Shown: positions 42,331 to 51,633 of the stretch, piece by piece
How the letters are laid out: every line of letters starts with the position of its first letter
Numbering within the stretch: the stretch's first letter is position 1
Source: Bacteroidota bacterium
GTDB taxonomy: Bacteria; Bacteroidota; Bacteroidia; Sphingobacteriales; Sphingobacteriaceae
DNA length: 64,000 nt
Assembly: GCA_013288685.1 (NCBI GenBank)
Contig: JABDBM010000002.1
Span: 107,220 to 171,219 of the forward strand
Direction of reading: 5' to 3'
Position numbers and translations under genes: made by a program
Notes under the pieces: generated by a model
Seen by the model: only the letters and a program-made list of their open reading frames with translations
What the model was told of the DNA's origin: nothing
Database searches by the model: none

Positions 42331-43021
42331 ACAATTGTTCATCAGTTAACGCCAAAAGCTTTTCTTCGTCGTTCACAATTATTTTTTTACCTTTTGCCTC
42401 TATAATTTCCTCTTTCAGCATTTCATTTAACACACGGAATACTGTTTCATAGGTGGCACCAGCATAAGATGCCAGATCCTGCCGTGAAAGCTCAATGTTA
42501 ATTGAACCATCGGCTTTTTTTCCGAACTGTTTTTGTAATGAAATTAATGCCTGAGCCACCCTTCCCTTAACTGACATGTGCGCCAGGTTGCGCATCTTCT
42601 TTTCCGATTCTTGTAATTCGCTTGCTAAAAACATCATCAGGTTATATGTAAAATCGGTATTAACCTTTAAGGTCGATTCAAAAAAATCAATATCTACAAA
42701 GCAAATAACACCATCTTCAAGCGCAGTTGCCGAAATGGGATAAACGTTGTTTGGACCAAGGCCCCTATGACCAAAAATAGCGCCACTTGAAGCAAACCGA
42801 ATGATCAGCTCTTTTTCGGGCCCCCATTTTTTGTGAACTTTAACAATCCCTTCGTAAACAAAGTAAACTCCTTTAACCGCATCACCTTCATTAAATATTA
42901 CCTCGCCTTTTCTTACTTTAAAATTCTTTTTATTGGCAGCAATTGCCGGCTGCCACTGCTTTAAACAGTTTTGGCACATAAAACAGCTATTTATATCACA
43001 TTCGCTTTTACTTTTCTTCAT
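42329..43021 (-). CDS. Crp/Fnr family transcriptional regulator
   Basis: cNMP-binding domain plus C-terminal HTH (LSRQDLASYAGATYETVFRVLNEM); N-terminal Cys cluster CDINSCFMCQNCLKQW. Confidence 0.92.
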   Translation of the reverse strand: MKKSKSECDINSCFMCQNCLKQWQPAIAANKKNFKVRKGEVIFNEGDAVKGVYFVYEGIVKVHKKWGPEKELIIRFASSGAIFGHRGLGPNNVYPISATALEDGVICFVDIDFFESTLKVNTDFTYNLMMFLASELQESEKKMRNLAHMSVKGRVAQALISLQKQFGKKADGSINIELSRQDLASYAGATYETVFRVLNEMLKEEIIEAKGKKIIVNDEEKLLALTDEQL

Positions 43022-43293
43022 TTACTCCCAATTATATACATGCGTTAACTTTATGGACACAATTTATTTAATTACATCGACCAAAAAGACAAAACTATCA
43101 TAAATAGACAACAAAATTTTAAAAAACAACGGTTTAAATTGTTTAAATCACAAAAACAGTCATAAATTTTTATTAAAACTCAACAATAATCTAATTAATT
43201 TAAACATAATACCAAAAACACATTATAAAATTTACATTTTACCAAAAAAATAGATTTACATTTTTGAAATTTTGATAAAAAACAAGGTTTTAT

Positions 43294-43307
43294 ATAATTT
43301 ATATCAT
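43294..43307. promoter_or_regulatory. Putative Crp/Fnr-type site upstream of the nitrate porin/transport operon
   Basis: ATAATTTATATCAT, 12/14 match to the nirB-upstream palindrome ATGATTTAAATCAT. Confidence 0.35.
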
Positions 43308-43448
43308 AAAAGTGTGTAAAAAATACACAACTAATTTAATTTTAGCATTAAATACGCTATATTTATAACAATTAAACAGATTAATAAAAAATAGCTAACA
43401 ATAACACGCCGCGTATGAAGAAACAGTAATACCAAGAAAAATAAAAAA

Positions 43449-43480
43449 GCCCTGCCGGGAGGTCGCATTCCCAGACAGGG
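43449..43480. promoter_or_regulatory. Leader hairpin in the nitrate operon 5' region (strong terminator-like form on the minus strand)
   Basis: aaaaaaGCCCTGccGGGAggtcgcatTCCCagaCAGGG; minus strand reads CCCTG...CAGGGCTTTTTT. Confidence 0.55.
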
Positions 43481-43522
43481 TTAAACAGTTTTTATCGCTT
43501 TAACAAATAAAAAACTAATCAA

Positions 43523-44878
43523 ATGTACAAAAATGTATTAAACCAACGCATTATTGGCATAATTCTATTGTTTTCATCATGTTTAATGACGGTCACGGCG
43601 AAAGCACAGACGTCAAATGAAAATTCAACAGTTAGTTATGCAAATGCTGATCTGAAATCGGGTAAAAAATCAGATCAACCCTCCACCCTACCCGCAACCA
43701 CTACAAAATCAGCCGAAACAGACACCGCCTGGAAACCGACAAGACGGTTATGGGGTTATGCCTTCGGCGATTTTTATTACAATGCACACGCCGATGCTGG
43801 TAACCGCGGGCCAGAGACCAACTATAATGGCGTGCCAACTTACCGAAACGCCTTCCAGTTTCGGCGCATCTATTTGGGGTACGAATACGACATCAACAAA
43901 AAATTTACCGCCGAAGTTTTGCTCGCATCCGAGCCAAGTGCCAATACAGCTGTTTCAGGCACTACAAGCATACCCAACAGCGACAATTTGGCAGATGGCA
44001 AAATGGCCTTCTATATCAAAAACTTCGACCTGCGATGGCATGGCGTTTGGAAGGGAACAGATTTTGTTGTCGGCGAAATGCTTACGCCCGGCTTCCCTAT
44101 GTTAACCGAAAAGATATGGGGCTACCGTGCAATTGAAAGGACCGTCGCCGATTTTCACAGAACCAACGCTTATGATATTGGTGCTTCCCTGCAGGGCGTT
44201 TTTGATCCTGCAACAAAAAACTTCGGTTATAATATATTAATCGCGAATAATAGTAATGGCAGTTCCGCCAGTTTAGGGGCAGCCGCAAATGCCAATACCG
44301 GTTTTTATAAAGCTTTTTACGGCGATGTGTACGCCAAGTTTTTAAACCAAACATTGATTTTCGACTTGTATGCCGATTATATGAAAACCACGCCTGCTAC
44401 GGCAACGGTTGGCGGACAATACCGCAGCATGATCAAAGGGTTTGCAGCCTATACCACACCGAAAATCACCTTCGGACTGGAGGCGTACACACAGAAAATA
44501 GCAAACGCCGTGTCGGACGCCACAACCAAAAGCGCCGCCGATGCAAGGGTTGAGGCAATTTCAGTTTACGCACACGGCGCCATCTATAAAGATAAATGGG
44601 GATTTTTTGCACGCTACGATGGCTACAACCCGGATAACGACTTTAACGCAGCAGATGTTTATACTGCTAACACCAACCTGCCCGCCTACAGTCCCTTTGC
44701 AAAAGAGCATTTTATAACAGCCGGTTTAGATTTTACCCCTGCAAAAAACATTCATTTTATGCCAAATCTGTGGTTCATTCAATATAAAGATCAACGAAAT
44801 CCAACAACGGCAGGGTATTTACCCGATAGCCATGTATTGGTTTACCGGGCAACATTCTTTTACATTTTTGGCAAATAA
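43523..44878 (+). CDS. Outer membrane porin-like protein in nitrate operon
   Basis: Signal peptide, beta-barrel-like alternation, aromatic C-terminus (RATFFYIFGK), position before narK-like gene. Confidence 0.7.
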   Translation: MYKNVLNQRIIGIILLFSSCLMTVTAKAQTSNENSTVSYANADLKSGKKSDQPSTLPATTTKSAETDTAWKPTRRLWGYAFGDFYYNAHADAGNRGPETNYNGVPTYRNAFQFRRIYLGYEYDINKKFTAEVLLASEPSANTAVSGTTSIPNSDNLADGKMAFYIKNFDLRWHGVWKGTDFVVGEMLTPGFPMLTEKIWGYRAIERTVADFHRTNAYDIGASLQGVFDPATKNFGYNILIANNSNGSSASLGAAANANTGFYKAFYGDVYAKFLNQTLIFDLYADYMKTTPATATVGGQYRSMIKGFAAYTTPKITFGLEAYTQKIANAVSDATTKSAADARVEAISVYAHGAIYKDKWGFFARYDGYNPDNDFNAADVYTANTNLPAYSPFAKEHFITAGLDFTPAKNIHFMPNLWFIQYKDQRNPTTAGYLPDSHVLVYRATFFYIFGK

Positions 44879-44895
44879 ACAAGGAGAAAACGATC

Positions 44896-46191
44896 ATGAA
44901 AAATCAATTAACCAAACTCAACATATTTTCAATAAAAGGAGTGCAAATGCGCACCTTCCATATTACCTGGCTCATGTTTTTTGTATGCTTTTTTGGATGG
45001 TTCGGCCTTGCGCCGTTAATGCCAACCATAAGGGGCGAACTTCATTTAACCAAGGGGCAGGTGGGCGATATTATTATCGCATCGGTTACTGCAACCATTA
45101 TAGCCCGGTTAATTATAGGGCGACTTTGCGATACCTGGGGTCCCCGTAAAACGGCTATCCGCTTACTGCTGATAGGTTCGTTGCCGGTATTTTTTGTTGG
45201 CCTTGCGCATAGCTATATGACCTTTCTTTTATTCAGGCTGGCGATAGGTGTTATCGGCGCATCGTTTGTGATCACGCAGTTCCACACCTCTATGATGTTT
45301 GCCCCTAAAATAAAGGGCACAGCCAACGCCGTTACCGGCGGCTGGGGAAATCTCGGCGGTGGGGTAACCAATATGGTTATGCCATTAATCTTCGCGGCTA
45401 TTGTGGGCTTCGGCTATACAAAAGGCGAAGCCTGGCGCTATGCCATGATCGTTCCGGGAGTAATGATGTTAATCATTGCTTTTCTTTATTATAAATACAC
45501 AAAAGATACTCCTGATGGTAACTATGACGAAATAGGATATAATAAAGGAAAATCATCAAAAACCGACTGGTCCGTTTTGGCTGACTGGCGCATTTGGGCA
45601 CTTACAGCTGCTTATGCTATGTGCTTTGGCATGGAAATAACCTTCGATAATGTGGCCTCACTGCACTTTGTAGATAATTTTCATCTTAGCCAAAGTGCGG
45701 CAGGCTTTTGGGCCGGTGCTTTTGGTTTTATGAACCTTTTTGCAAGAGCGCTCGGAGGTATTGTATCCGATAAAGTAGGGGGCAAATTTGGCATGAGAGG
45801 CAAAGGTTTGCTACTTGCGGGTGTTTTATTACTCGAGGGCTGCGGACTGATCTTATTTGCACAGTCAGGCAGTTTGATGATTGCAATCATATCCATGCTG
45901 TCTTTTGCCTTATTCCTTAAGATGTCAAACGGCGCTACCTATGGGATTGTGCCCTTTGTAAATACAAAAAATGTAGGGATGGTGAGCGGCATCGTAGGTG
46001 CTGGGGGCAACCTTGGCGGGATGTTGTTTGGCTTCCTGTTCAAATCATCCACCATCACTTATGTGCAGGCCTTTACTTATATCGGCTACGCGGTGATAGC
46101 TGTAGCCTTAATTGTATTGATCACCAGATTCACAAAAGCGGCCGAAGAAACCGAAAGTATTGAAATGGAGCCGGTATTGGCTGGGGCTTAG
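44896..46191 (+). CDS. Nitrate/nitrite transporter, NarK/NasA MFS family
   Basis: ITWLMFFVCFFGWFGLAPLMPTIRGEL; nitrate signature-like GGWGNLGGGVTNMVMP and GAGGNLGGMLFGF. Confidence 0.95.
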   Translation: MKNQLTKLNIFSIKGVQMRTFHITWLMFFVCFFGWFGLAPLMPTIRGELHLTKGQVGDIIIASVTATIIARLIIGRLCDTWGPRKTAIRLLLIGSLPVFFVGLAHSYMTFLLFRLAIGVIGASFVITQFHTSMMFAPKIKGTANAVTGGWGNLGGGVTNMVMPLIFAAIVGFGYTKGEAWRYAMIVPGVMMLIIAFLYYKYTKDTPDGNYDEIGYNKGKSSKTDWSVLADWRIWALTAAYAMCFGMEITFDNVASLHFVDNFHLSQSAAGFWAGAFGFMNLFARALGGIVSDKVGGKFGMRGKGLLLAGVLLLEGCGLILFAQSGSLMIAIISMLSFALFLKMSNGATYGIVPFVNTKNVGMVSGIVGAGGNLGGMLFGFLFKSSTITYVQAFTYIGYAVIAVALIVLITRFTKAAEETESIEMEPVLAGA

Positions 46192-46212
46192 GCTAATTAA
46201 AAACACAAATAA

Positions 46213-49200
46213 ATGCCCCTAAAAAAGCAGCAAATAAATACATCAACTTCTACCTGCTGTTATTGCGGAGTGGGTTGCGGTGTGCTTGTTCACAAGGATA
46301 AAAGCGGCAATGTTTTGATTGAGGGCGATATGGCGCACCCGGTAAACAAAGGGATGCTTTGTAGCAAAGGTCTTAACCTGCATTACACTGTGAATGATAA
46401 AAGCGACAGGCTGTTATATCCGCAAATGCGATATAACAAAAGCATGCCTATGCAGCGTGTAAGCTGGGACGCCGCCCTTGACCGTAGTGCAGCTGTTTTT
46501 AAAACTTTTATTGATAAATACGGGCCTGACTCGGTGGCGTTTTATGCCTCGGGTCAGTGCCTTACTGAAGAATATTATGTGATCAATAAACTAATGAAAG
46601 GGTTTATTGGTAGCAATAATATCGATACCAACTCGCGCCTATGCATGAGTAGTGCAGTTGCAGCCTATAAAATGGCTCTGGGCGAGGATAGTGTACCTGT
46701 TTGTTACGATGATATTGAACTGGCAGATTGCTTTTATGTAACCGGCGCTAACCCCGCCTGGTGCCATCCTATTTTGTGGAGGCGGGTAGAGGCGCATAAG
46801 GCCGCCAATCCGGATATAAAAATAATCATTGTTGACCCCCGGGTTACCGACAGTTGCGGCATTGCCGATTTGCACCTCCAGCTTAATCCGGGCACCGATA
46901 TTACCCTAAATCATGCCATTGGCCGTGTATTGATAGAAAACGGCGATATTGATTTAGATTTTGTGCCCCACCATGCCGAAGGCTTTGAGCAATACAGCAA
47001 AATAGTATTTCAAAAAAGCCTGGCTGAAGCAGCAGAAATTTGTGGTGTAAATGAGGAAAATATCCGCCTGGCGGCAAAATATATCGCCGAAGCAAAAGGT
47101 TTTATTTCGATGTGGACCATGGGGCTTAATCAAAGTTCGGTTGGTGTAAACAAAAACCTCAGTTTGATCAACCTTAATTTAATCACCGGGCATATTGGCA
47201 AACCTGGTTCGGGCCCCCTATCGTTAACAGGTCAGCCCAACGCCATGGGCGGCCGAGAAGTTGGCGGGCTGGCCAATTTGTTGCCAGCTCATCGCGATTT
47301 AAGCAATCCCCTGCACCGCGCCGAAGTACAAAAGTTTTGGGGTGGAGTAGCCATCAACCCCAAACCCGGATTAACTGCTACTGAAATGTTCGAGGCGTTG
47401 GATAACGGTAGTTTAAAAGCAATATGGATACTTTGCACCAACCCCTTAACCAGCTTGCCTAATGTACGGCTGGCCGAAGCAGCTTTAAAGAAAGCTAAAT
47501 TTGTGGTGGTGCAGGAGATTAGCAATAAGCCCGAAAGCCTGGCTTATGCCGATGTTATATTGCCCGCAGCGGCCTGGGCCGAAAAGGAAGGAACGATGAC
47601 GAATTCTGAACGGCGCATAAGTTACCTTAATAAAATAGTTGAAGCGCCAGGTGAAGCCTTGCCGGATGCCGAGATCATTTGCCGCTTTGCCAAAAAAATG
47701 GGTTACAAGGGGTTTGATTTTGAAAACCCTGCAGCCATTTATGCAGAACACGCCCGCTTAACCACAAAAACCAATATTGATATCAGTGGATTGAGTTATG
47801 CTATCCTCAAGGAAAAAGGAACCGTACAATGGCCCTATACCAGGAAAAAAGCGGAAAGCACCGCGAGGTTATTTACCGACAAGCGTTTTTATACCCCATC
47901 AAAAAAAGCAATTATACATGCTGTTCCTGACGCCAACGGCGGTGAAAAACCAGATAACGATTTTCCATTCATCTTAACCACGGGCCGTATCCGCGATCAG
48001 TGGCATACCATGAGTAAAACCGGGAAGGTAAATAAACTAAACCAGCATTATTCACAATCATTTATAGAAATACATCCGGCGGATGCCACAACACTCGGGA
48101 TATGTGAAGGAGACATTACGGTAATCAATTCCCGGAGGGGCGAGGTGCAGGTGAAAGCCAAAATATCATCCCAAATAAAACAAGGCGTTGTTTTTTTACC
48201 CATGCATTGGGGCAAAATATTGGGCAACGACCTTAACCGCGTAAACAACCTTACATCGGACCGGGTTGACCCCATTTCGAAAGAGCCCGATTTTAAATAC
48301 TGTGCGGTAAGCGTAGTTAAATATAAAAAGCCATTTCAGCGCATCGTTGTAATTGGGGCGGGCGCCGGTGCTTACGGTTTTGTAAAATCGTACCGCGAAA
48401 TTAATCCCGATGACGAAATAACCATCTTCAGCAAAGAAAACTTCCCATTTTATAACCGCGTAATGCTACCGGATTATATCAGCGGCGAGCAAAAATGGGA
48501 ACAACTGGTAAAAATGAGCGATGAGGACGAACCAGGCTACCATATTAGTTTATTGCGCGGCGTAAGTGTTGAGAAAATTGACCGCGCCAATAAACAAGTA
48601 ACCGACTCGCGGGGGATAAAAACCAATTATGATGTTTTATTGATTGCTACCGGCAGCAGGGCCTCCATTCCTAAAAACGTACCAGCACTGCCTGGTATAT
48701 TCAGTATGCGGAGCCGTACAGATGCTGATAATTTTAAAAAACACGTCCCGCTTGACGGGCATGTGGTAATTGTTGGCGGCGGACTGCTTGGCCTCGAGAT
48801 GGCAGCTTCTTTACGGGAAATGGGTATAAAAATCACTATCGTCCAGCGAACATCGAAGTTTTTAAACCGGCAGCTGGATGATTTGGGTAGCAGGTTATTG
48901 CACGAGGAAATGGTTGACCAGGGCTGCGACATTTTTTATGACGATGAAGTGCAATTGTATTACGGACGCTCGAAACTAACTGGCATAGGTTTAAAAAGCG
49001 GTCGTAAAATTAACTGTGATGCCATGATATTGGCTATTGGCACCACACCAAACCTTGAATTGGCCAAAGATTGTGGGCTCGACTGTCGCCGCGGTGTTAC
49101 CGTAAACGAGCGCCTGCAAACCAGTGACCCGGCCATTTATGCTATCGGCGAAATAGCCGAATTTAAAGGCACATTGTATGGTATTACTGCCGCCGCCGAA

Positions 49201-49728
49201 CAACAGGCCCAGGTAGTTGCCAACTACATGAACGGGGATATTGCCAGTTATTATAAAGGCAGTTTGTTTATGAATATCATAAAAATCCATGGTTTTGATC
49301 TTTGCAGTATAGGGATACCCGAATGCCCCGATGAGAAAGATTACGAAGAAGTAGTATTTATTGATAAGGCCAAACGATATTATAAAAAATGCATCATCCA
49401 CCAGGACAGGTTGGTTGGCGCAATACTGATAGGCGACAAAAGTGAGTTCCTTGAATTTAGGGATCTGATTGCCAATAAAACCGAACTAAGTGAAAAGAGA
49501 CTTCAACTGTTACGCAGCGGCAACACGGCCGACCCTGTTTTGGGCAAGTTAGTGTGTAGCTGCAATAACGTGGGGGCCGGGAATATCCACAAGAAAATAG
49601 AATCGGGCTGCGATACCATGCCGGCGTTATGTGCCGCCACCGGTGCGGGCACAGGCTGCGGTTCGTGCAGGCCCGAGGTAAAGCGGTTGCTGGATGAAGC
49701 ATTAAAAAACATGGCTATTGTAAATTAA
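46213..49728 (+). CDS. Fused assimilatory nitrate reductase: molybdopterin catalytic domain + FAD/NAD(P) oxidoreductase + BFD-like [2Fe-2S]
   Basis: N-term CCYCGVGCGVLVH...GMLCSKG (4Fe-4S/MGD), MGD-binding FILTTGRIRDQWHTMSKTG, then IVVIGAGAGAYGFVKSYREINPDDEITIFSKE (FAD) and C-term CSCNNVGAGNIHKKI...CAATGAGTGCGSCRPEV. Confidence 0.93.
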   Translation: MPLKKQQINTSTSTCCYCGVGCGVLVHKDKSGNVLIEGDMAHPVNKGMLCSKGLNLHYTVNDKSDRLLYPQMRYNKSMPMQRVSWDAALDRSAAVFKTFIDKYGPDSVAFYASGQCLTEEYYVINKLMKGFIGSNNIDTNSRLCMSSAVAAYKMALGEDSVPVCYDDIELADCFYVTGANPAWCHPILWRRVEAHKAANPDIKIIIVDPRVTDSCGIADLHLQLNPGTDITLNHAIGRVLIENGDIDLDFVPHHAEGFEQYSKIVFQKSLAEAAEICGVNEENIRLAAKYIAEAKGFISMWTMGLNQSSVGVNKNLSLINLNLITGHIGKPGSGPLSLTGQPNAMGGREVGGLANLLPAHRDLSNPLHRAEVQKFWGGVAINPKPGLTATEMFEALDNGSLKAIWILCTNPLTSLPNVRLAEAALKKAKFVVVQEISNKPESLAYADVILPAAAWAEKEGTMTNSERRISYLNKIVEAPGEALPDAEIICRFAKKMGYKGFDFENPAAIYAEHARLTTKTNIDISGLSYAILKEKGTVQWPYTRKKAESTARLFTDKRFYTPSKKAIIHAVPDANGGEKPDNDFPFILTTGRIRDQWHTMSKTGKVNKLNQHYSQSFIEIHPADATTLGICEGDITVINSRRGEVQVKAKISSQIKQGVVFLPMHWGKILGNDLNRVNNLTSDRVDPISKEPDFKYCAVSVVKYKKPFQRIVVIGAGAGAYGFVKSYREINPDDEITIFSKENFPFYNRVMLPDYISGEQKWEQLVKMSDEDEPGYHISLLRGVSVEKIDRANKQVTDSRGIKTNYDVLLIATGSRASIPKNVPALPGIFSMRSRTDADNFKKHVPLDGHVVIVGGGLLGLEMAASLREMGIKITIVQRTSKFLNRQLDDLGSRLLHEEMVDQGCDIFYDDEVQLYYGRSKLTGIGLKSGRKINCDAMILAIGTTPNLELAKDCGLDCRRGVTVNERLQTSDPAIYAIGEIAEFKGTLYGITAAAEQQAQVVANYMNGDIASYYKGSLFMNIIKIHGFDLCSIGIPECPDEKDYEEVVFIDKAKRYYKKCIIHQDRLVGAILIGDKSEFLEFRDLIANKTELSEKRLQLLRSGNTADPVLGKLVCSCNNVGAGNIHKKIESGCDTMPALCAATGAGTGCGSCRPEVKRLLDEALKNMAIVN

Positions 49729-49731
49729 TTT

Positions 49732-51189
49732 ATGGCACAAGGTATAACTCATTTAATTAAAATAAACCTTCCGGGAGGCTTTGTGTCAGCCGGTGATTTG
49801 TATGAAATACTACTGATTGCCGAGAATGCAGGCGCACGGGATATCCGTTTTGGCAACAGGCAGCAACTATATTTCGCAATAGAGGAAAATTGCCTGGAGG
49901 ACCTCGAAAACGAAATGCTCCGGACCGAAATTCAGTACGAAACTGACGCTGATTTGTATCCCAATATTGTAAGTTCTTATGTGGCCGATACTATTTTTAA
50001 CCAGGAAGGCTGGCTGCGCGAGGGTGTTTATAAAGATATTATAGACGCATTTGATTTTCAACCCCGGCTAAAAATCAACGTGGTTGACAATCAGCAATCA
50101 TTTGTTCCATTTTTTAGCGGAAACATCAATTTCATCGCTTCCGATATAAGTAATTATTGGTTTATGCATGTTCGTTTTCCAAAATCAGGAACGCATCACT
50201 GCTGTCCGTCGTTGTTTTATTCGGATGATATCCCATTAATTGCAAAAACTGTTGAGGAAATCATTTTGGAGAATAAAAAACTTTTTTACGATCAGAAAAA
50301 AGCGGATGAACAACTATTTTTTAAAATGCTTGCTAAAAAAGCAAGTGCCGCATCTCAACAATCAAAAGCTGCTTTAAAATTGCCCGATTTTCAGCTTCCC
50401 TATTACGAGGGTTTCAATAAATACAATAACCGTTATTGGTTGGGGATTTACCGCCGTAATGAGCTTTTCCCCCTCGGTTTTTTAAAAGATGTTTGCTTAC
50501 TATGCCTTAAAACAAGGATTGGGCAGATATACACCACACCATGGAAATCAATTATCATTAAGGGTATTGAAACCACCAACCGGAACGAATGGGGTTTGAT
50601 ATTAAGTAAATACCACCTTAATGTAAGGCATGCGGCGAATGAGCTAAACTGGCAGATTGAGGACATTTGCGACGAAGGTTTAGCCTTAAAACAGCAATTA
50701 GTTCGCGAGTTTGAAGAAGCCGATTTGCGCACCTACCAGCTTTGTTTTGCCATTAAAACACAGCCAAAAACGGGGTTGTCAGGATCTATTATCATAAAAA
50801 AGAATAAAGAAGATCTGTACGATTTGTTGCATACCAAAGATTTTAACCCCAACTCGAAAGATTATGTACCTTATTTGCAAGGGGTAACGACAACCGGATT
50901 GAGCAAACATTTGGTCACCCTTTGCAATGATTTTTATAACAAGCAAAGCAACGATATCATAAAAAGCAAAGTCGATTTTAATGAGGAAGCCACAGCTGAA
51001 AGCGCAGAAACAGAAATTTATCAGTGCAACTGCTGTTTAACCCGGTATGATAAAGCTTATGGCGACAGCATTAATGATATTGAAAAAAACGTTGACTTCA
51101 AAACGTTAAGTCATTATAACTGCCCGGTTTGCGACGCGCCAATGGATGATTTTAGTTTGCTAAATGAAAATCTTTACACAAACAATTAA
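49732..51189 (+). CDS. NiR/SiR half-domain protein with C-terminal rubredoxin domain
   Basis: N-term ferredoxin-like half domain (GGFVSAGDLYEILLIAENAGARDIRFGNRQQLYFAI); C-term CNCCLTRYDKAYGD...YNCPVCDAPMDDF rubredoxin CxxC...CxxC; 3 bp after the nitrate reductase. Confidence 0.85.
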   Translation: MAQGITHLIKINLPGGFVSAGDLYEILLIAENAGARDIRFGNRQQLYFAIEENCLEDLENEMLRTEIQYETDADLYPNIVSSYVADTIFNQEGWLREGVYKDIIDAFDFQPRLKINVVDNQQSFVPFFSGNINFIASDISNYWFMHVRFPKSGTHHCCPSLFYSDDIPLIAKTVEEIILENKKLFYDQKKADEQLFFKMLAKKASAASQQSKAALKLPDFQLPYYEGFNKYNNRYWLGIYRRNELFPLGFLKDVCLLCLKTRIGQIYTTPWKSIIIKGIETTNRNEWGLILSKYHLNVRHAANELNWQIEDICDEGLALKQQLVREFEEADLRTYQLCFAIKTQPKTGLSGSIIIKKNKEDLYDLLHTKDFNPNSKDYVPYLQGVTTTGLSKHLVTLCNDFYNKQSNDIIKSKVDFNEEATAESAETEIYQCNCCLTRYDKAYGDSINDIEKNVDFKTLSHYNCPVCDAPMDDFSLLNENLYTNN

Positions 51190-51265
51190 ATGGTGAAAAA
51201 TCAAAAATCAGGTGTCTGAATTCAAAAAAAAAAACCCATATTTGCAACCCGGTAAAAAACCGCAT

Positions 51266-51338
51266 GACTTGGTAGCTCAGCCGGTAGAGCAACTGACTCT
51301 TAATCAGTGGGTCGAGAGTTCGATCCTCTCCCAGGTCA
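51266..51338 (+). tRNA. tRNA-Lys (anticodon CTT)
   Basis: Cloverleaf: acceptor GACTTGG/CCAGGTC, D-arm GCTC..GAGC, anticodon stem ACTGA-CTCTTAA-TCAGT, T-arm GAGAG-TTCGATC-CTCTC. Confidence 0.95.
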
Positions 51339-51348
51339 CAACAATTTT

Positions 51349-51384
51349 AAAAACAGCCCTCACGTTATCGTGATGGCTGTTTTT
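51349..51384 (+). terminator. Rho-independent terminator after tRNA-Lys
   Basis: AAAAACAGCCctCACgttatcGTGatGGCTGTTTTT. Confidence 0.85.
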
Positions 51385-51633
51385 ATGTTTCGCAAACGCA
51401 AGCCGCTACATGCTTTATATGTCCAATTTCGCGGTATAACAATCCTTTGTTTGTCGCATTTTACTTTGTTTCGCATACAATTGATACTTCTATCAAACAT
51501 AACACAGGATTTAAAATCAGATTTGGTAATATCCAAAATTAAAAGGAAATTGCCCGTAAGGATTTAGCACCCGGCTTTCCTTCGTTTTAAACCAATTTTT
51601 CAACCGGCCCGCACATCCAATTAACATATCTTT

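Noticed and set aside
51340-51630. Possible integrase remnant or attachment site downstream of tRNA-Lys
   Set aside because: No integrase motifs, no direct repeat of the tRNA 3' end found within the window; sequence right after the tRNA is a normal terminator.
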